A DNA stretch of 64,000 nt. Source: Tuctoria greenei. Its lineage: Eukaryota; Streptophyta; Magnoliopsida; Poales; Poaceae. The notes under the pieces were generated by a model. The model had not been told where the DNA came from, did no database searches, and worked only from the letters and a program-made list of their open reading frames with translations. Below, piece by piece: positions 31,442-43,563 of this stretch (positions are counted from its first letter, which is position 1; every line of letters begins with the position of its first letter). Made by a program: the position numbers and the translations under genes. Where the stretch lies: assembly GCA_036927565.1 (NCBI GenBank), contig JAYESD010000001.1, forward strand, positions 115,611,110 through 115,675,109. Direction: 5' to 3'.

Positions 31442-32584
31442 TTACTTGTGTAGCACAAAAATCAGAGAATGTCCGGAGGTAAACTTTGAATGTTTTTGAC
31501 TCAAAACAGTAGGTTGCACATTCGACTCAATATGTGCAGCAAATTTTGCATGAAAGTTATGAGATCTAGCAACCATTCTTTCCCTCTTCTGTTGTTTAGC
31601 TAGTCTATAACAAAAATCTATGACATGACCATCTCTACCACAGTAGGTACAATGAAATTTAACTTTGTGTTCATGTCTAGATGAGCAAGCAATATTTTTA
31701 TTTGAAACCGAATGAGACAACACTCCTGAAGATTTGAAAACCACTCCTTTTTGTTTAGGAACTGTTTGAATGAAACCACTTCCTAATGACTTTACAATTT
31801 TAGGTGGATGTGCCTTAGCATGAGCATGAGAATCAAAACCTAAACCAGTTTTATCATTGCAAGACTTGGAAGAATTCAGCAGCAAGTTTAGGTTCTTATT
31901 CCCATTACAAAATCGATCTAATGTCCTATGCATGTCATCAAGTTTATTGGACAGATCAAGGCAATTTTCACATGAAGTTTTTCCTTTTAATTTGCAATTG
32001 GAACAATATTTAACTTCATGACAACGTAAAGCATTGTTCAATATAGAGATTTCATTCATAGCATCTTGTAGTTTCTTATCAAGATCATCACAAGTAGAAC
32101 AATGCAAATCAATTGTAGAACAGCTAGCATCTTTCAAGTTTTTATCATTAAGTGCAGCAAGCTCTTTGCTCTTTTCAATTTCAAGTTCAAGTTTATCAAG
32201 TGTGGAGGAATGTGCACTTCTTAGGGAGGACAATTGTTCATAGATCAAGTCACAAGAGGGACATGCATCATCACTAGGAGTTAGAGATTTTAACCGATTG
32301 ATTTCAGATTCTAGTGATTCAATTTAAGTAGCATTATCCCTAAGTTTTTTGTCCTTTTTCTTGACAATAACAGTTGCACGAGAAATAGCATCACACATTT
32401 CATTACATGTAGAACATAGCTCATCATTGTCACTGTTGTGTTCTGCATCCTCCTGACTTGATCTTGATTTTGTTTTGCCCGCCATGAAGCATATGTTGGC
32501 CAGGTCAACATCATCTTCATCACTTTCAAAGTCTATGTCACTTGAACTGAACTCTTGAAGCGCGGTGATGAAACTGTTGATCAT
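31442..32584 (-). pseudogene. Sirevirus gag, C-terminal part (acidic and coiled-coil)
   Basis: An acidic block (SSSDIDFESDEDDVDL) precedes a Cys-containing coiled coil (32,248-31,442) with SKELAALNDKNLKDASC and repeated C-x2-C pairs (CSTCDDL, CSNCKLK, CENCLDL). A further Cys/His cluster follows (FHCTYCGRDGHVIDFC), which looks like a second zinc knuckle. A stop lies near 32,324. The region is typical of the extended Sirevirus gag. Confidence 0.75.
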
Positions 32585-32589
32585 CTTGC

Positions 32590-33544
32590 ATCCTATGGTA
32601 CCTTTCTTCTTCTTGTTGGAATTTCCAGAGGAGGTCCGGTTCTTTCTTTGTTTTTCTTCCCGGGTGGTCGGACCTGAAAGGTTAGGGCATTCTGTACGAA
32701 AGTGTTATGTTTTACCACATTCAAAACAGCGCTGAGGTCCGGAGCTTCCTCTCCTTCTAGTTCTCACATTTTGCAATGCTTTTGAGAATCTAGTAGAGAT
32801 GAGTGCCAACTCCTCTTCTGGAAATTCTTCGATCTGCTCCAGGGTTAGTTTGGACAACAAAACAAGAGTATTGCAAGATGATGATTGGCCAGAGCTAGAC
32901 ATATCACGTTGTGAAACAAATGCAATAGACTTGTTGGGGTTCTTACGTGAGATTATGTCAATTTCATGAGTTTTTAACTTGGAATATAGAACATCTAAAG
33001 TAAATGAACTCATGACAGTAGATTCACGAATAGATGTGACTTTCATCTCCCAAATTGACATATCTAATGCACTTAGCAATTGCCTAGCATTTTCAGCATC
33101 TGAAAAAGTAACATTGACACTACGCAAGTTGATGAGAATCTTATTAAAGCGAGCAAAAAGGTCATCAATAGACTCAACGGGTTGCATCTCGAAGCGCATG
33201 TATGCTTTATTGAACATGTCTTGCCTTACCTCTTTGATCGTGTTGGATCCTTCGTGGTAGTCACAAAGTGCTTTCCACACATCGTATGCAGATCGTAGGT
33301 GTGCAACACGGTCGAAGTCGCTTTGTGTTAATCCTTGTATGATCAAGTTCCGAGCCTTGTTGTTGTTGTCGACATCTCTCAGATTTGTAGCTGTAACTTG
33401 ATCGTTTGATGGCACTTCGTAAGGCTTGTATACCTTCTCCCATATTGCAAAGCCTTGTGCCTAGATGAAAGCCTCCATGCGTGCCTTCCAAACCTGAAAA
33501 TCAATACCAGCAAACACACAAGGTTTGGCGGAGTACTTCTCCAT
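32590..33544 (-). pseudogene. Sirevirus gag, N-terminal part
   Basis: Starts at the ATG at 33,544 (MEKYSAKPCVFAG), about 60 bp from the LTR. A TAG near 33,462 falls after KARMEAFI. The open part (33,415-32,705) has the copia Gag core (DVWKALCDYHEGSNTIKEV, FARFNKILINLRSV). A zinc knuckle begins CFECGKT, but a TAA at 32,705-32,707 lies in the middle of it; HFRTECP follows after the stop. Confidence 0.85.
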
Positions 33545-33592
33545 TATGATTAGTCAAAAACACGTGCAAATCTCAAAGATTAGAGCAACCTT

Positions 33593-33606
33593 GCTCTGAT
33601 ACCAAT
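33593..33606 (-). other. Sirevirus primer-binding site
   Basis: The minus strand reads ATTGGTATCAGAGC right after the LTR end. TGGTATCAGAGC is the standard match to the 3' end of plant initiator tRNA-Met. Confidence 0.9.
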
Positions 33607-35226
33607 TGTAGGATCGAAGAGCACGTGAAAAGCTACCAGAGGGGGGGTGAATGTTAGATTTAAAAATCTTACGCAGCGGAAACAATTAAACCCCAACCCC
33701 TTCGGTAAAAAACGATCTGTTAAAGAAATCGTGTGTGAGACTAATCTAAACGTGTTTCACAGTGACAAAAGTGATAGATATCAGGGAGAATCAAGTCATG
33801 AAGACAACACAAGAAGAATCACTCAAATCCGTTGAGAAAAACTCAAGTTATGATCGAAAGATCAAACAAAGGTCAATCTGTCCTACCCGAGAAAAAACAG
33901 TTCTGGAACGCTGCAAAGAAACTCGTGTAGATCATAGACCACAAATCCAATGATCGTGAAATTTTTACAGATGATAGATAATCAAGTTGTTAAGACAACT
34001 CAAAAAGAATCACTTCAATTGGATCTGTAAAACTCGAGTTATGATAAAACCACCGACGAAAGGTAGTGCTGTCCAGAAACTCGACGAGTAAAACTTATCT
34101 GGAACAAGTCGGACGAACAAGGCACAAAAGTTCCTTCAAACTACGAATTTTATTCAATAGAGCACAAGAGGAACAGCCCCAAAGTCGTGCTCCACGACCT
34201 CTGGGCTCCCTTGCTTATATAACCAGCTCGAAAGCCAACTCAACTCAAATCAGGAATCTAATCCTACTTTGTTCACGAATCGTAACTTTCCATAGCTGCT
34301 TAGGATTCTTCTATACGCAGATAGAAGCAATCTTAAGACTTCCAAACACCTTAGGAACGTATCCCACATTCCTAAACAACTCAAATTCGTGACCCACACG
34401 AAATCCTATCATAACCAACTTAAATCTTTCCATATTTGAGTCAAACCCGACTCAGCCGCAGCCTGAGTCCATAACCTAGTCTGTTGGACCTTTCCGACCA
34501 ACTCTTTACGTCCACATCTCTTCATCACGTCTCGGAACCATGTAGCCACGTCCATGCACTCTTTGCACACGTGCAAAAATCTTCCAATGACGTCCACGAT
34601 ACCTTCACATGCATTGTTCTTGATTCAATCATGTTGCGCAACCTCTTGATCAGCTCAACCACAATTCCACCTGAATTTGGTTGTTGGAACCTCATCTCCT
34701 CCCTGAGACTAGTCCAATGGATCCCATCACCAGCCATGTCTTGAACTCAAGCAACACCTGCGCATGAATAAACAACCAATCCATACGAGCCCAAGTCCTC
34801 GACTTGACTCAAGTTAGTTCCGAACACAACACCTTACGTGAGAACCTCACATAAGCATGTTGCAAAACGACAGTAACGCGATATCATCCATGTCAACCAA
34901 AAATGCACCAAAGACATAGCAAATGAATACTAAGAAATCTTTCCAGAGATGTAAAGCAAGTACGAAACATTGCAAATGAAAAACAGAAGCACTGCAGTCA
35001 AGTTCCGGACCTTGCCAGAGCAACCTGGACCTTGAGCTGGAGCTAACAAAAGCTAGTAGAACCTAGCACTGCAACTTACCAAAACTAGTATAACCAAGCT
35101 CCCGCCAAAGCTTACAAAACTAGTAGGACCTTAATAAAAAAGTGTTTTGGTGATATTCAAAACTTTCATCGTCAAAGCAAGTGTATTCACTACAAGCCAA
35201 TGTATTCAGCGCACATAGGTCTTACA
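33607..35226 (-). repeat. Sirevirus 5' LTR (right on plus strand)
   Basis: Begins TGTAGGATC and ends TCTTACA on the plus strand. It is collinear with 25,366-26,987. TATA-like box on the minus strand near 34,214-34,222. Confidence 0.92.
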
Positions 35227-35231
35227 AAGTT
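35227..35231. repeat. Target-site duplication of Sirevirus, right (AAGTT)
   Basis: Matches GAGTT on the left with one substitution; sequence after it resumes the Tat-2 integrase. Confidence 0.75.
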
Positions 35232-35960
35232 GTCATGTTGGCCCATAGAGCGGGCGGAAGCTCTTCAATCCAGTTGGCTCCATGTTTTTTCAGGCGCTCA
35301 TATGTGCGCGTCTTGAGTCCTTTCAGGATTTCTGCATTTGCTCTCTCGGATTGGCCATTGCTTGCCGAGTGAGCTACGGAGGCATAGCTGACTTTGATGC
35401 CGAGGTCCTCGCAATATCCTTGGAAAGCAGAGCTTGTGAATTGTGTCCTATTATATTTTATGATTTTGTTCGGGACTCCAGATCTGCATAGATGGACCGC
35501 AAGAAGTTGATAGCTGATTTCTTGTTTATTGTCACAACTGGAGTTGCTTCTGGCCATTTGGTGAACTTGTCAATGGCAACATACAGGAACTTGTAAGCTC
35601 CGACGGCTCTTGGGAAAGGTTCCAAGATGTCCATCCCCCACACAGCGAAAGGCCACGTAGGAGGTATCATTTGTAGAGGCTGAGCCGGTGTGCGAATTTG
35701 CTTTGCATGGAACTGGCATGCTTCGCATTTCTTCACCAGCTCAGTTGCATCCTGGAGCGCTGTAGGCCAGTAGAAACCATGTCAGAAGGCTTTACTGACC
35801 AGCGTGTGGGAAGACACGTGGTTCCCACACTCGCCTCCATGGATTTCTGCGAGGAGCTCGCCGCCTTCTTCCCTTGTGATGCACCGCATTAGGACGCCGT
35901 TGGCACTGCGCCGGTAGAGATCCCCTTCTACTAGCGTGTATCTTTTAGCCAATCTCACTA
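35227..35960 (-). pseudogene. Tat-2 integrase, core
   Basis: Core motifs are WGMDILEPFPRAVG (first D kept), then IIKYNRTQF where TDNGTQF is expected, so the second catalytic Asp is lost. NGQSERANAEILKGL keeps the Glu. Several frameshifts occur near 35,490 and 35,780. Not catalytically competent as read. Confidence 0.8.
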
Positions 35961-36620
35961 TCCGGTCAGCAGATACATCATCGTCAGGAAGGATATTGTC
36001 TTTCAAGTAGCTCCGGATCTCCGAGATCCATGCATTGGAGCTAGCTTGAGCATTTGAGTCTTGCGTGCTGGGTTGCTCGGAGCTTCCGGCAGCACCTACG
36101 ACCCTTGATGGCTGCCATGGTAACAGGGCCATCGGGACCGCCAGCTTCAGGATGCTGGTCTCGCCCCCTTCGCTTAGTTTGGCAGGCTGAGCTGTGGGTT
36201 TTGACAACCTCCGGACGAAGGTTCCGTCAGCATCCGGAGCTCCGGTTGACGCTTTCGTCGAGAGTTTGTCAGCTTCAGCGTTATGGATACGCTGGACATC
36301 GTGGAGATCCAGGACTTCGAAGTCCTTCTGAGCCTCTGGACTTCAAGGATATAAGCAGCTAGTTGGGGATTATTACAAGAGCATTCACCCTTCACCTATT
36401 TAATGATGAGATGTGAATCTCCCTTGACCAACAGTTGCTTGACACCATATGATAGTGCCCCCTTTAGTCCATAAATGAGTGCTTCATACTCCGCCATGTT
36501 GTTGGTTGCCTTGAAGTCAAGGTGGACCATGTATTTTACCTTCTCCCCGTTTGGAGCGAGGAGAAGGACTCCAGCTCCGTCCCCCTGCTTTTGCATGGAG
36601 CCGTCGAAGTAGAGGGTCCA
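35960..36620 (-). pseudogene. Tat-2 second RNase H and linker
   Basis: The first half is intact: YFDGSMQKQGDGAG, NNMAEYEALIYGL and KGDSHLIIK. A TAG near 36,396 and a frameshift near 36,330 damage the second half. The linker to integrase (PWQPSRVVGAAGSSEQPSTQ) is open. Confidence 0.78.
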
Positions 36621-37290
36621 GTGAGGCTCGGTGAAGACCGGAGCCTTGAGTTCCGGCTTCTGCTCACTAGGGCCCCCAGGGTTTGATGGAGAGGGGGTCC
36701 ACTCCGCCACGAAGTCTGCTAATGCTTGACTCTTGATCGCTTGTCTTGAGACGAATTCAAGATCGAATTTGTCCAATTCCACTGCCCACTTCGCAATGTT
36801 CCCAGTATAGTTGGGATTATGCAAGATCGCACGCAGTGGATAAGAGGTCACCACTGAGATCTTGTGAGCTTGGAAGTAATGGCGAAGCTTCCTGGAGGCG
36901 ATGGGAACTGCGTAGAGCAGCTTGTGTACCTCTAGGTATCGAGTCTTGGCATCATGTAGTACTTTGCTGATGAAGTACACTGGGCACTGGACTGTCCGGA
37001 CCCTCCCGGAGGGGCCCAGAACTTCCTCCACATCGACCCGGACCCTCCCAAAGGGGTCCGGACCTGCTTCAGCGACCTCTGGGTCCTTGCTAGAGGAACC
37101 CGAAGCTTCTACTGGAGCGACTCAAACCCTCCCGGAGGGGTCCAGATCTTCTGGAATAACTCCTTGTAGATCCAAGTCTGGGGGTTGGGACCCAGACTAA
37201 CCTTTAGGAACCTCCAGGCCCTCCCGCAAAGGTCTGGATTCCTGAGCTTTGGGTGGTTCTGGTCACTCCGCAACCAGAACAATGCTGACA
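36620..37290 (-). pseudogene. Tat-2 degenerate RNase H/tether
   Basis: Open from 37,031 with GPSGRVRTVQCPVYFIS, YFQAHKISVVTSYPL and QALADFVAEWTPSPSNP. The upstream Pro/Ser/Glu insert (37,240-36,990) carries four copies of a palindromic DNA word (see findings) and has stops. The first catalytic Asp is replaced as in Tat-inner (LYISETDEV). Confidence 0.75.
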
Positions 37291-38288
37291 ACCTCGTCGG
37301 TTTCTGAAATGTAAAGCAGTAAGGGCTCACCAGGGTTCGGAGCTACCAAGGTTGGTAGAGTTGTGAGGAGCTGCTTTAGCTCGTGGAACGCCTTTTCTGC
37401 TTCTCCAGACCATTGGAATGGTTTAGACTTCCTCAATAGCTTGAAGAAGGGTAGCACCCGTTCCGCCAGTCTTGAGATGAACCGGTTGAGGGTAGCTAGA
37501 CATCCAGTCAGTTTCTGGACGTCCTAGATGCGGGCTGGTGGCCGCATATCCTCAATGGCTTTAATCTTCGCCGAATTTGCCTCTTTGCCTCGGTAGTTTA
37601 CCAGGAAACCAAGAAGCTTTCCGGAGCTAACCCCGAAGATGCACTTGTCTGGGTTCAGCTTCGTGCGAGTGACTCGCAACTTGTCGAAGACAGCTTGCAA
37701 AGTGTCAAGGAGTGACTCCTTGTCTTTGATCTTGACGACGATGTCATCAACATACACTTCCACTACGTCTCTGATGAGCTCCGCAAAGGTTTTGTACATA
37801 GCTCGTACAAATGTTGAAGCTGCATTCTTGAGACCAAATGGCATGGTAGTATAGCAGTACAATCCATCTACTGTGATAAAAGAAGTATGTTCCTCATCTT
37901 CCCTAGATATTCTGATTTGATGGTACCCAGAATATGCGTCTAGGAAACACAGTAATTCACACCCGAAGGTGGAATCCACTATCTGATCTATTCTAGGTAG
38001 TGGGAATGGATCTTTTGGGCATGCCTTACTCAGTGTTGTGTAGTCGATACACATCCGAAGCTTCCCGCCGACCTTGGGTACAACGACTGGGTTTGCCGGC
38101 CATTTTGGGTGGAAGACTTCTTGGATGAACCCAGCTTCGAGCAACTTCTTCACTTCTTGTCGTATGAAGTTTTGTCGCTCTACTGATTGCTTTTGAGGCT
38201 TCTGGTGCACAGGCCGAGCATCAGGATAGATCTTTAGATTATGCTCGATCACTTCTCTAGGGATCCCAGGAATTTGTAGCACGCGCAT
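37290..38288 (-). pseudogene. Tat-2 reverse transcriptase
   Basis: Open from 38,288 to 37,524: IPREVIEHNLKIYPDARPV, WPANPVVVPKVGGKLRMCID, FLDAYSGYHQIRIS, MPFGLKNAASTFVRAM and VYVDDIVVKIKDK. Both catalytic Asp are kept. A TAG near 37,524 interrupts the thumb region, which continues in homology to about 37,260 (FKLLRKSKPFQWSGEAEKAF). Confidence 0.87.
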
Positions 38289-38820
38289 GAAGTTCTTCCA
38301 GAGCAGTCACTCCGGCAGTGCAGTCTCCGCGGATTCGGAGAACACCAGCTGTTGTTGGCATCTTCAACACCAGGTAGCCATAATGAGCAGCAGCCATGAA
38401 CTTGTACAAGGAAGGCCTGCCCAGAATGGTGTTGAAAGGTAAGTTGATCTGAGCGACGTCAAAGATCAACTTCTCAGTGCGATAATTCTCCCGAGTCCCG
38501 AAGGTCACGGGGAGAGTAATGGCACTGAGTGGGGTTATCGCCCCCGGACCTACTCCGGAGAAAGGTTGGGAGGGGCGAAGGTCCAAAGGTCGGAGCTGAA
38601 GCTTGACGAAAGCTTCAAAGCTTATGAGGTTCAGACCCGAACCTCCGTCCACCATTACATGGTGGAGTTGAATGTTATTGATGGTAGGCGATACCATCAA
38701 AGGTAGTTGACCAGCTCCGATCATGTTCTGAGGGCAGTCTGAAGAATCAAAAGTGATGGTGGTGTCCATCCACTTTCAATGAGGCTCCGCCCTGGCTATA
38801 GGAGCTACTGAGGCCATGTT
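38257..38820 (-). pseudogene. Tat-2 aspartic protease
   Basis: Open from 38,769: GAGQLPLMVSPTINNIQLH, active site VMVDGGSGLNLIS, then LPVTFGTRENYRTEKLIFD and LPFNTILGRPSLYKFMAAAH. It is the most complete protease of the Tat copies here. Its frame ends at 38,257, overlapping the RT frame by 32 bp because of the local deletion. Confidence 0.82.
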
Positions 38821-40509
38821 CCATAGCATGGTCTTCAGGACACGGCGGGAGGTGATGTCCCAAGAACCACCAAAGATGGTGTTCATGGTCTTCCGACGCT
38901 CATTGTCAGAGACGTTGGAGTCGTCATCGACGGAGGTGTAAACAACCTTCAGGACCTTTTTAGGGTCCTAAAAGCCTAACTCCTCTTCAGCCGGAGCTTC
39001 ATCAACTTTCTGTTTTCCTTCCCTCTGACAGAAAGGAACTTCCTCTCGGTGCTTGTTATAGCGCTCAGCAAGGTTTAGGACCTCCCGGCAGTCTTCCAAG
39101 TTGTGGTCGTTCGTCTTGTGAATAGGACACCACACTTTGGAGTTGCCACCGTATTTAGAGGACGACCGAGGTCGTTTCTCGGGGCATGGCCCCCGGCCAC
39201 CCGGAGCTGCAGTAGCTGCAGCAGTAGATGTGCCAGCCGACGGCTTCTTCTTGCCGTTGGACTTTTTCTTCTTTTTGCCACTCCTGGAGGTAGTGGCTTC
39301 GCCTTTGGAGGATTTTTTACCATCCTACGGAGGTGGTTTGGAGTGCATTTCACGGCCCTCCGCAGCTTTGGCACACTTGTCTACCAAGCTAAAGAGCTCT
39401 GTGACCCTGGTGATCTCCTCGATCGCCAGCTTCTCCAGCATCTTCTTGTCTCGTACGCCCTGTCTAAATGCCACGATAACAAGGGCGCTAGAGATAGAAG
39501 GAATGGTATTTCGTACCTGGGAGAACCTCTGGACGAATGAGCGCAGGGATTCTCCCCCCTTCTGCACGACTACAAAAAGGTCCAGTTCAATGCCTGGTCG
39601 GGTGTATGAACCCCCGAAATTGGCGGTGAACTGTTGGCACAATTCCTCACAACTATTGATGGAGTTGTGAGGAAGGCTCATGAAACAAGACCTGGCGGTC
39701 CCAGTCAAGGCCACTGGGAAGTAGTTGGCCATTACGACCTCATTACCGCCGGTCGCAAGGATTGTGGTGAAGTAAATCTGGAGAAACTCAGCGGGATTAA
39801 CAGTCCCGTCGAATTTCTCCGGCAGATGAGGCCGGGACTTTTGTGGCCATCTGACCATGTGTAGGTGCATGGCCAGGGCAGAACAGCCTCCTCCTACTCC
39901 CTTGGGAGCAGGACTGTCTCGAGCCTCTCACCTTTCATGAGCACGCTCGATATGGACACGACCGTCCTGTTGACGGTAACAGCGATCAAGCTCTGCCCGG
40001 AGGTCATGAGTTGAAAGCCTGGTTACCGTATGAGTGCGTCGCACCCCGGAAGGTAGCGACGTAACTTGCTGTGATGCAGCACGCCTTATATTTTGGGAAG
40101 CATGCGGACCAAGTCTGCCTGACACAGTTCGGCGCTGCGATGGGGCCTGCCCCAAAGGGGAAGGACCTTGGTTGCTGATGTGGTCGGTTGCTGCTGCAAC
40201 CAAATGTTCCACGTCAGCCCTCCACTGCTCCACTGCACTCTCGGATGCTCTTGGAGGTGGTGGACATTGGAGGAGCATTGGCTGCATGGAGCGCATGCTC
40301 AGGGTTGTTGTTATTCGCCGATGCGGTGATCGACGCCGATGCACCGTCACGCTGCCCATCTTGACGTGCTGGTGCAGGCGGTGGCGGTGGAGTCATGACC
40401 CCTGCTGGAGCCGTGGCACCTGCTGGTTGTTGTATATTGGAGGGATTGCCCCCAGCGGGTAGAACAGCAGGATTGCCGTTGGATGATCCAGCAGCTGAGT
40501 TCACCATAC
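38820..40509 (-). pseudogene. Tat-2 gag
   Basis: Starts at MVNSAAGSSNG near 40,507. A Pro-rich N-terminus, the Gag core (RPHLPEKFDGTVNPAEFLQ; CEELCQQFTANFGGSY), a Lys-rich linker and the CPIHKTNDHNLEDC zinc-knuckle variant are visible. Frameshift near 40,300 and stops near 39,928, 39,325 and 38,970 break it. Confidence 0.82.
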
Positions 40510-40527
40510 TTGAAATCTCGGGCTCCC

Positions 40528-40545
40528 CCTTCCTGGCGCGCCAAC
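40528..40545 (-). other. Tat-2 primer-binding site
   Basis: The minus strand reads GTTGGCGCGCCAGGAAGG after the LTR, nearly identical to Tat-inner (17,629-17,646). Confidence 0.7.
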
Positions 40546-41427
40546 TATCGGTGTTTGGATCCGCCAGATCTCCCGACACTACCGTTGGTAGATCGAGGAG
40601 TTGAAGTTCGTTAATGGGCGCGCAGAGATTCAAGAAGGTGAAAGACAAATGGACAAAGAGGTTTACGTGGTTCGGGCCGCCTGAGCGTAATACCCTACTC
40701 CATGGGGTGTGTTGGTGTTGTATTGAGCGTGTGAGTCTAGAAGAAGCTCCAGAAGAAGAAGCTCGTCTAGCTCAAGGAGTTCAGTAGTGGTCTGGAACCG
40801 TCCCTTATGTATCGTCGACCAGTCCTTTTATAGTACAAGGACTAGTCGTTACACCGTTAGCCTGGCGCGACATGTGGCCCCGGCGGTTACACATGCTAGA
40901 TACACAATTAACGAGGCTAATTACCCTTAATAGCCTGGTAATAGGCCTTAACAGTGCTATTACCAGTATTAAGGGCCATCCGATCATGTGTCATTAATAT
41001 GGTATTAATGCCCCTAATCGGGTCTTGAAGTCTTTGATTGCTCTTTGAAGGTCCGCAGCTGTTGGGGGTCCACCAGTATGATTGTTGAAGTTGAAGGTCC
41101 GGCGGTTCAGCCACGTGGCAGCTCCGGAGCTTACTGTCGTGGACGGGTAGGTCCGGTGCTGTTGGACACGTGTCAGTACCGGAGCTTCCCTCTGTCTGGG
41201 GTTAGGTCCGGGGATTCCATACCGGTATTTAGTCTGGAGCTTTCCCATGTTTGGGCGATAGCTCCGGTCTTATGATACACGTGGTGGCCCTGGGACTAAC
41301 CATGTCGGGGAAGCAGGTCCAGTTACACCTGACATGTGGGGCCTTCGGAGGTCTTCAAATCTGGTAGATGGAATTTCCTTGTGATCTTTGCAATCTCAAG
41401 GGGTATCCGGTACGTAGGGTACCGACA
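40546..41427 (-). repeat. Tat-2 5' LTR (882 bp)
   Basis: Begins TATCGGTG (TG changed to TA) and ends GGTACCGACA. It is clearly related to, but more diverged from, the Tat-inner LTRs, and is a different copy. Minus-strand TATA box near 40,823-40,832. The following GTTAC is the probable target duplication, whose partner was lost with the left end of Tat-2. Confidence 0.9.
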
Positions 41428-42303
41428 GTTACCTCAAATTTGGTTTAGAACTAATTAGAAACTGGAGTTGAAGTTAGTACCTATGTATATTGTTATCTGA
41501 AACAGCCACAAAATTTCTGAACTTTGAACAGCCATAATTCTTAAATTAGAAAAGCAACCTATGTATATCTATACATGTATGGAAATATTAAAGAGTCCTA
41601 TATCAATTTCCTATTCAAAGCTAAGGCTAAAACATGAAATAACCAGGTCTAAATTGAAGTACTATTTAAGGTGTCGTAACAGTCCAGAATCTGAACAGTT
41701 ATGTATTCAGTTGCTGTTTGGATCGTAATTTCTAGTAGGATCATCAAAAGACTTCATAATTTACATTTATGGAATCCCGAGGATGTGTGTAACAAGTTTG
41801 CAATATATTGTTTCTGCGAATATCAATGTTCTCTATTTGAAAATTGTGGACAAAATCAGCAACATACAAAGGAAGCTCTGCCAAATTTCAGTTCAAAATC
41901 TGGGAACTTGGTGGTAACATGAGTGAATAGTAGCATCTGTACTGAAAATAGAGTGTAACTGTCCCACACTTCATCTCACAGGGGTTGTGCTCCTTTTAGA
42001 TCGGTGTCACTATCCTTTTGCCAAACAAAGCAATGTGCTCGCATACGACTGTTGAACATCGCTTGTGCTCAGAAAATAGATACAAGTAACTGCCTATTTA
42101 GAATAAGAAGATAAAATTGCCATTGTTGCTGAGCAACTTTAACATGCTTGTCACCCTCGCAATGTATATGAACCTTTTGGTCAGTCACCTTAAACCCTAG
42201 AATGCCTTATCAAATCCTAGAATGCTTCCATCATTTTCTTCATGCAACACTTCATGTAGAGTTAATATGCCATTTATTATATTTTTTGTCTTATTAGTTC
42301 TAG
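41428..42303. other. Unassigned sequence between Tat-2 and the peptidase gene
   Basis: AT-rich DNA with no LTR-element homology and no convincing exon. It may contain introns or missing 5' exons of the downstream peptidase gene. Confidence 0.4.
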
Positions 42304-43563
42304 CTGGAAAACCCTAAGAATACTGGTGCTGGTAGTAACAATAAAGAAGACAATATGGAGTTTACTGACTCTAGCAGTTCAGGGTCCTTTCACAGTCCAT
42401 CGGATCCTTTTCCTAATATAAAAACTAAAAAGACTTCAGAGGATCTCAACCCGGAATATGATCCTACTAACGAGGTATGGATCACGAATCTTAACTTCAG
42501 CAGTTCAAGTTATTGTTGGTTGTCAAGTATACGAAGTCTTATAATTCTTTTCTACCTAGATTAAGAAGGATAGAAGGACAGAAGTTGTTGCTTACATAGG
42601 ACATGCGATGTTTAACTTTGTCAGAGACGGCAAGGACCTCGTAAGGGCTCCGTACAACTTCGAGTAAGTTCGACACATGACATTGAAATAGCAATTATTG
42701 GTAATTGTTAACACGTGTGTTTGTATGTTTGCAGTGATCACTACATAATGATCTTTATCAAGCCAACACAGGGAATGGCAACAGTCTTGGACTCGGCCGA
42801 TTTCCCACTAGATCGTTACAAAAGTTACCTTTCCATTTTGAAATTGTACATTTATTCAATAATTTTAATTTACACAAATTTAGAATGTGTTATCAAGTTT
42901 TATATGACATTTCTTGTATTACAGCGCTTGGCGGTTTTACGCGGAACGGCTTGGCGGTGAGAGACCTTCCAATACGAATGCATTGGACTTTAAAATGTAT
43001 TATGCTTGTCCGAAACAGCCTGCTAGGAGTGTCTTATGCGGGTATTATGTATGCGAACATCTTCCGACCGCCGGCGTATATAGAGTGAATCGTGAGGATG
43101 TAAGTTATCCTTAATGTCGATACCTTATTTTCTTACTTTTGAGTTTCATTTTCATTGTAACTAGCATAGTTTAATACTTATATTCTCTATTGTTCAATAT
43201 TACCAGAAACATTATTTTCATATTTTGATTCCAACTTCAAAATTCAATTGCTCATAGTACAACTACTCCAAAAATACCAACTAAATTCCTGTATACTCTC
43301 ACTTTGGTCTATACTTTGAGATTGTTCAGACCAACACATTCTAAACCTTGTTTTGTGTTATATTGCAGCACACAAAGAATTTGAACGAGGAATGGCCAGT
43401 TTGTAGAAGTATTCCTGGTGGAGGAGCCGACAAGATTGCTGCTGAACTCTGTCAATTCATTCGTCGTGAAATTTTGCACAAAAGAGGGGAGTTCTTTGAT
43501 GAGAATGGTGCAATAGCTGATGTTCTAGAACTTTGCGACTATGCCAACAGAAACAGTTTTTAG
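42304..43563 (+). pseudogene. Ulp1-like cysteine peptidase (C48) gene, five 3' exons
   Basis: Exons at 42,304-42,474, 42,560-42,663, 42,735-42,823, 42,925-43,099 and 43,369-43,563 have AG acceptors, and introns 1, 2 and 4 start with GT in phase. The encoded C-terminal domain has the SUMO-protease-type residues: His in DHYIM, Asp in VLDS, Gln in PKQP and Cys in LCGYYVCEH. The last exon ends EIL..ADVLELCDYANRNSF. Junction of exons 3 and 4 is off by one base with the only GT donor, so a small loss or misassignment exists. The 5' part is absent. Such domains occur in host Ulp proteases and also in plant CACTA or Mutator-like transposons; the flanks favour the latter. Confidence 0.72.

Larger units (their letters stand above)
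25366..35226 (-). mobile_element. Sirevirus-like Ty1/copia element
   Basis: About 9.9 kb with LTRs of 1,622 and 1,620 bp. Minus-strand order is LTR, initiator-Met primer site, long gag with zinc knuckle and coiled coil, protease, integrase, RT, RNase H, non-coding spacer, polypurine tract, LTR. Integrase before RT defines Ty1/copia. The long gag and repeated polypurine-like tracts near the 3' LTR fit the Sirevirus lineage (established knowledge). Several stops and frameshifts are present. It interrupts the Tat-2 integrase. Confidence 0.9.
35227..41427 (-). mobile_element. Tat-2 element, right part with 5' LTR
   Basis: Contains integrase core, second RNase H, tether, RT, protease, gag, primer site and the 5' LTR, all on the minus strand. 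Compared with Tat-inner it lacks about 300 bp between protease and RT (equivalent of 15,100-15,420) and keeps the protease part that Tat-inner lost. Confidence 0.9.
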
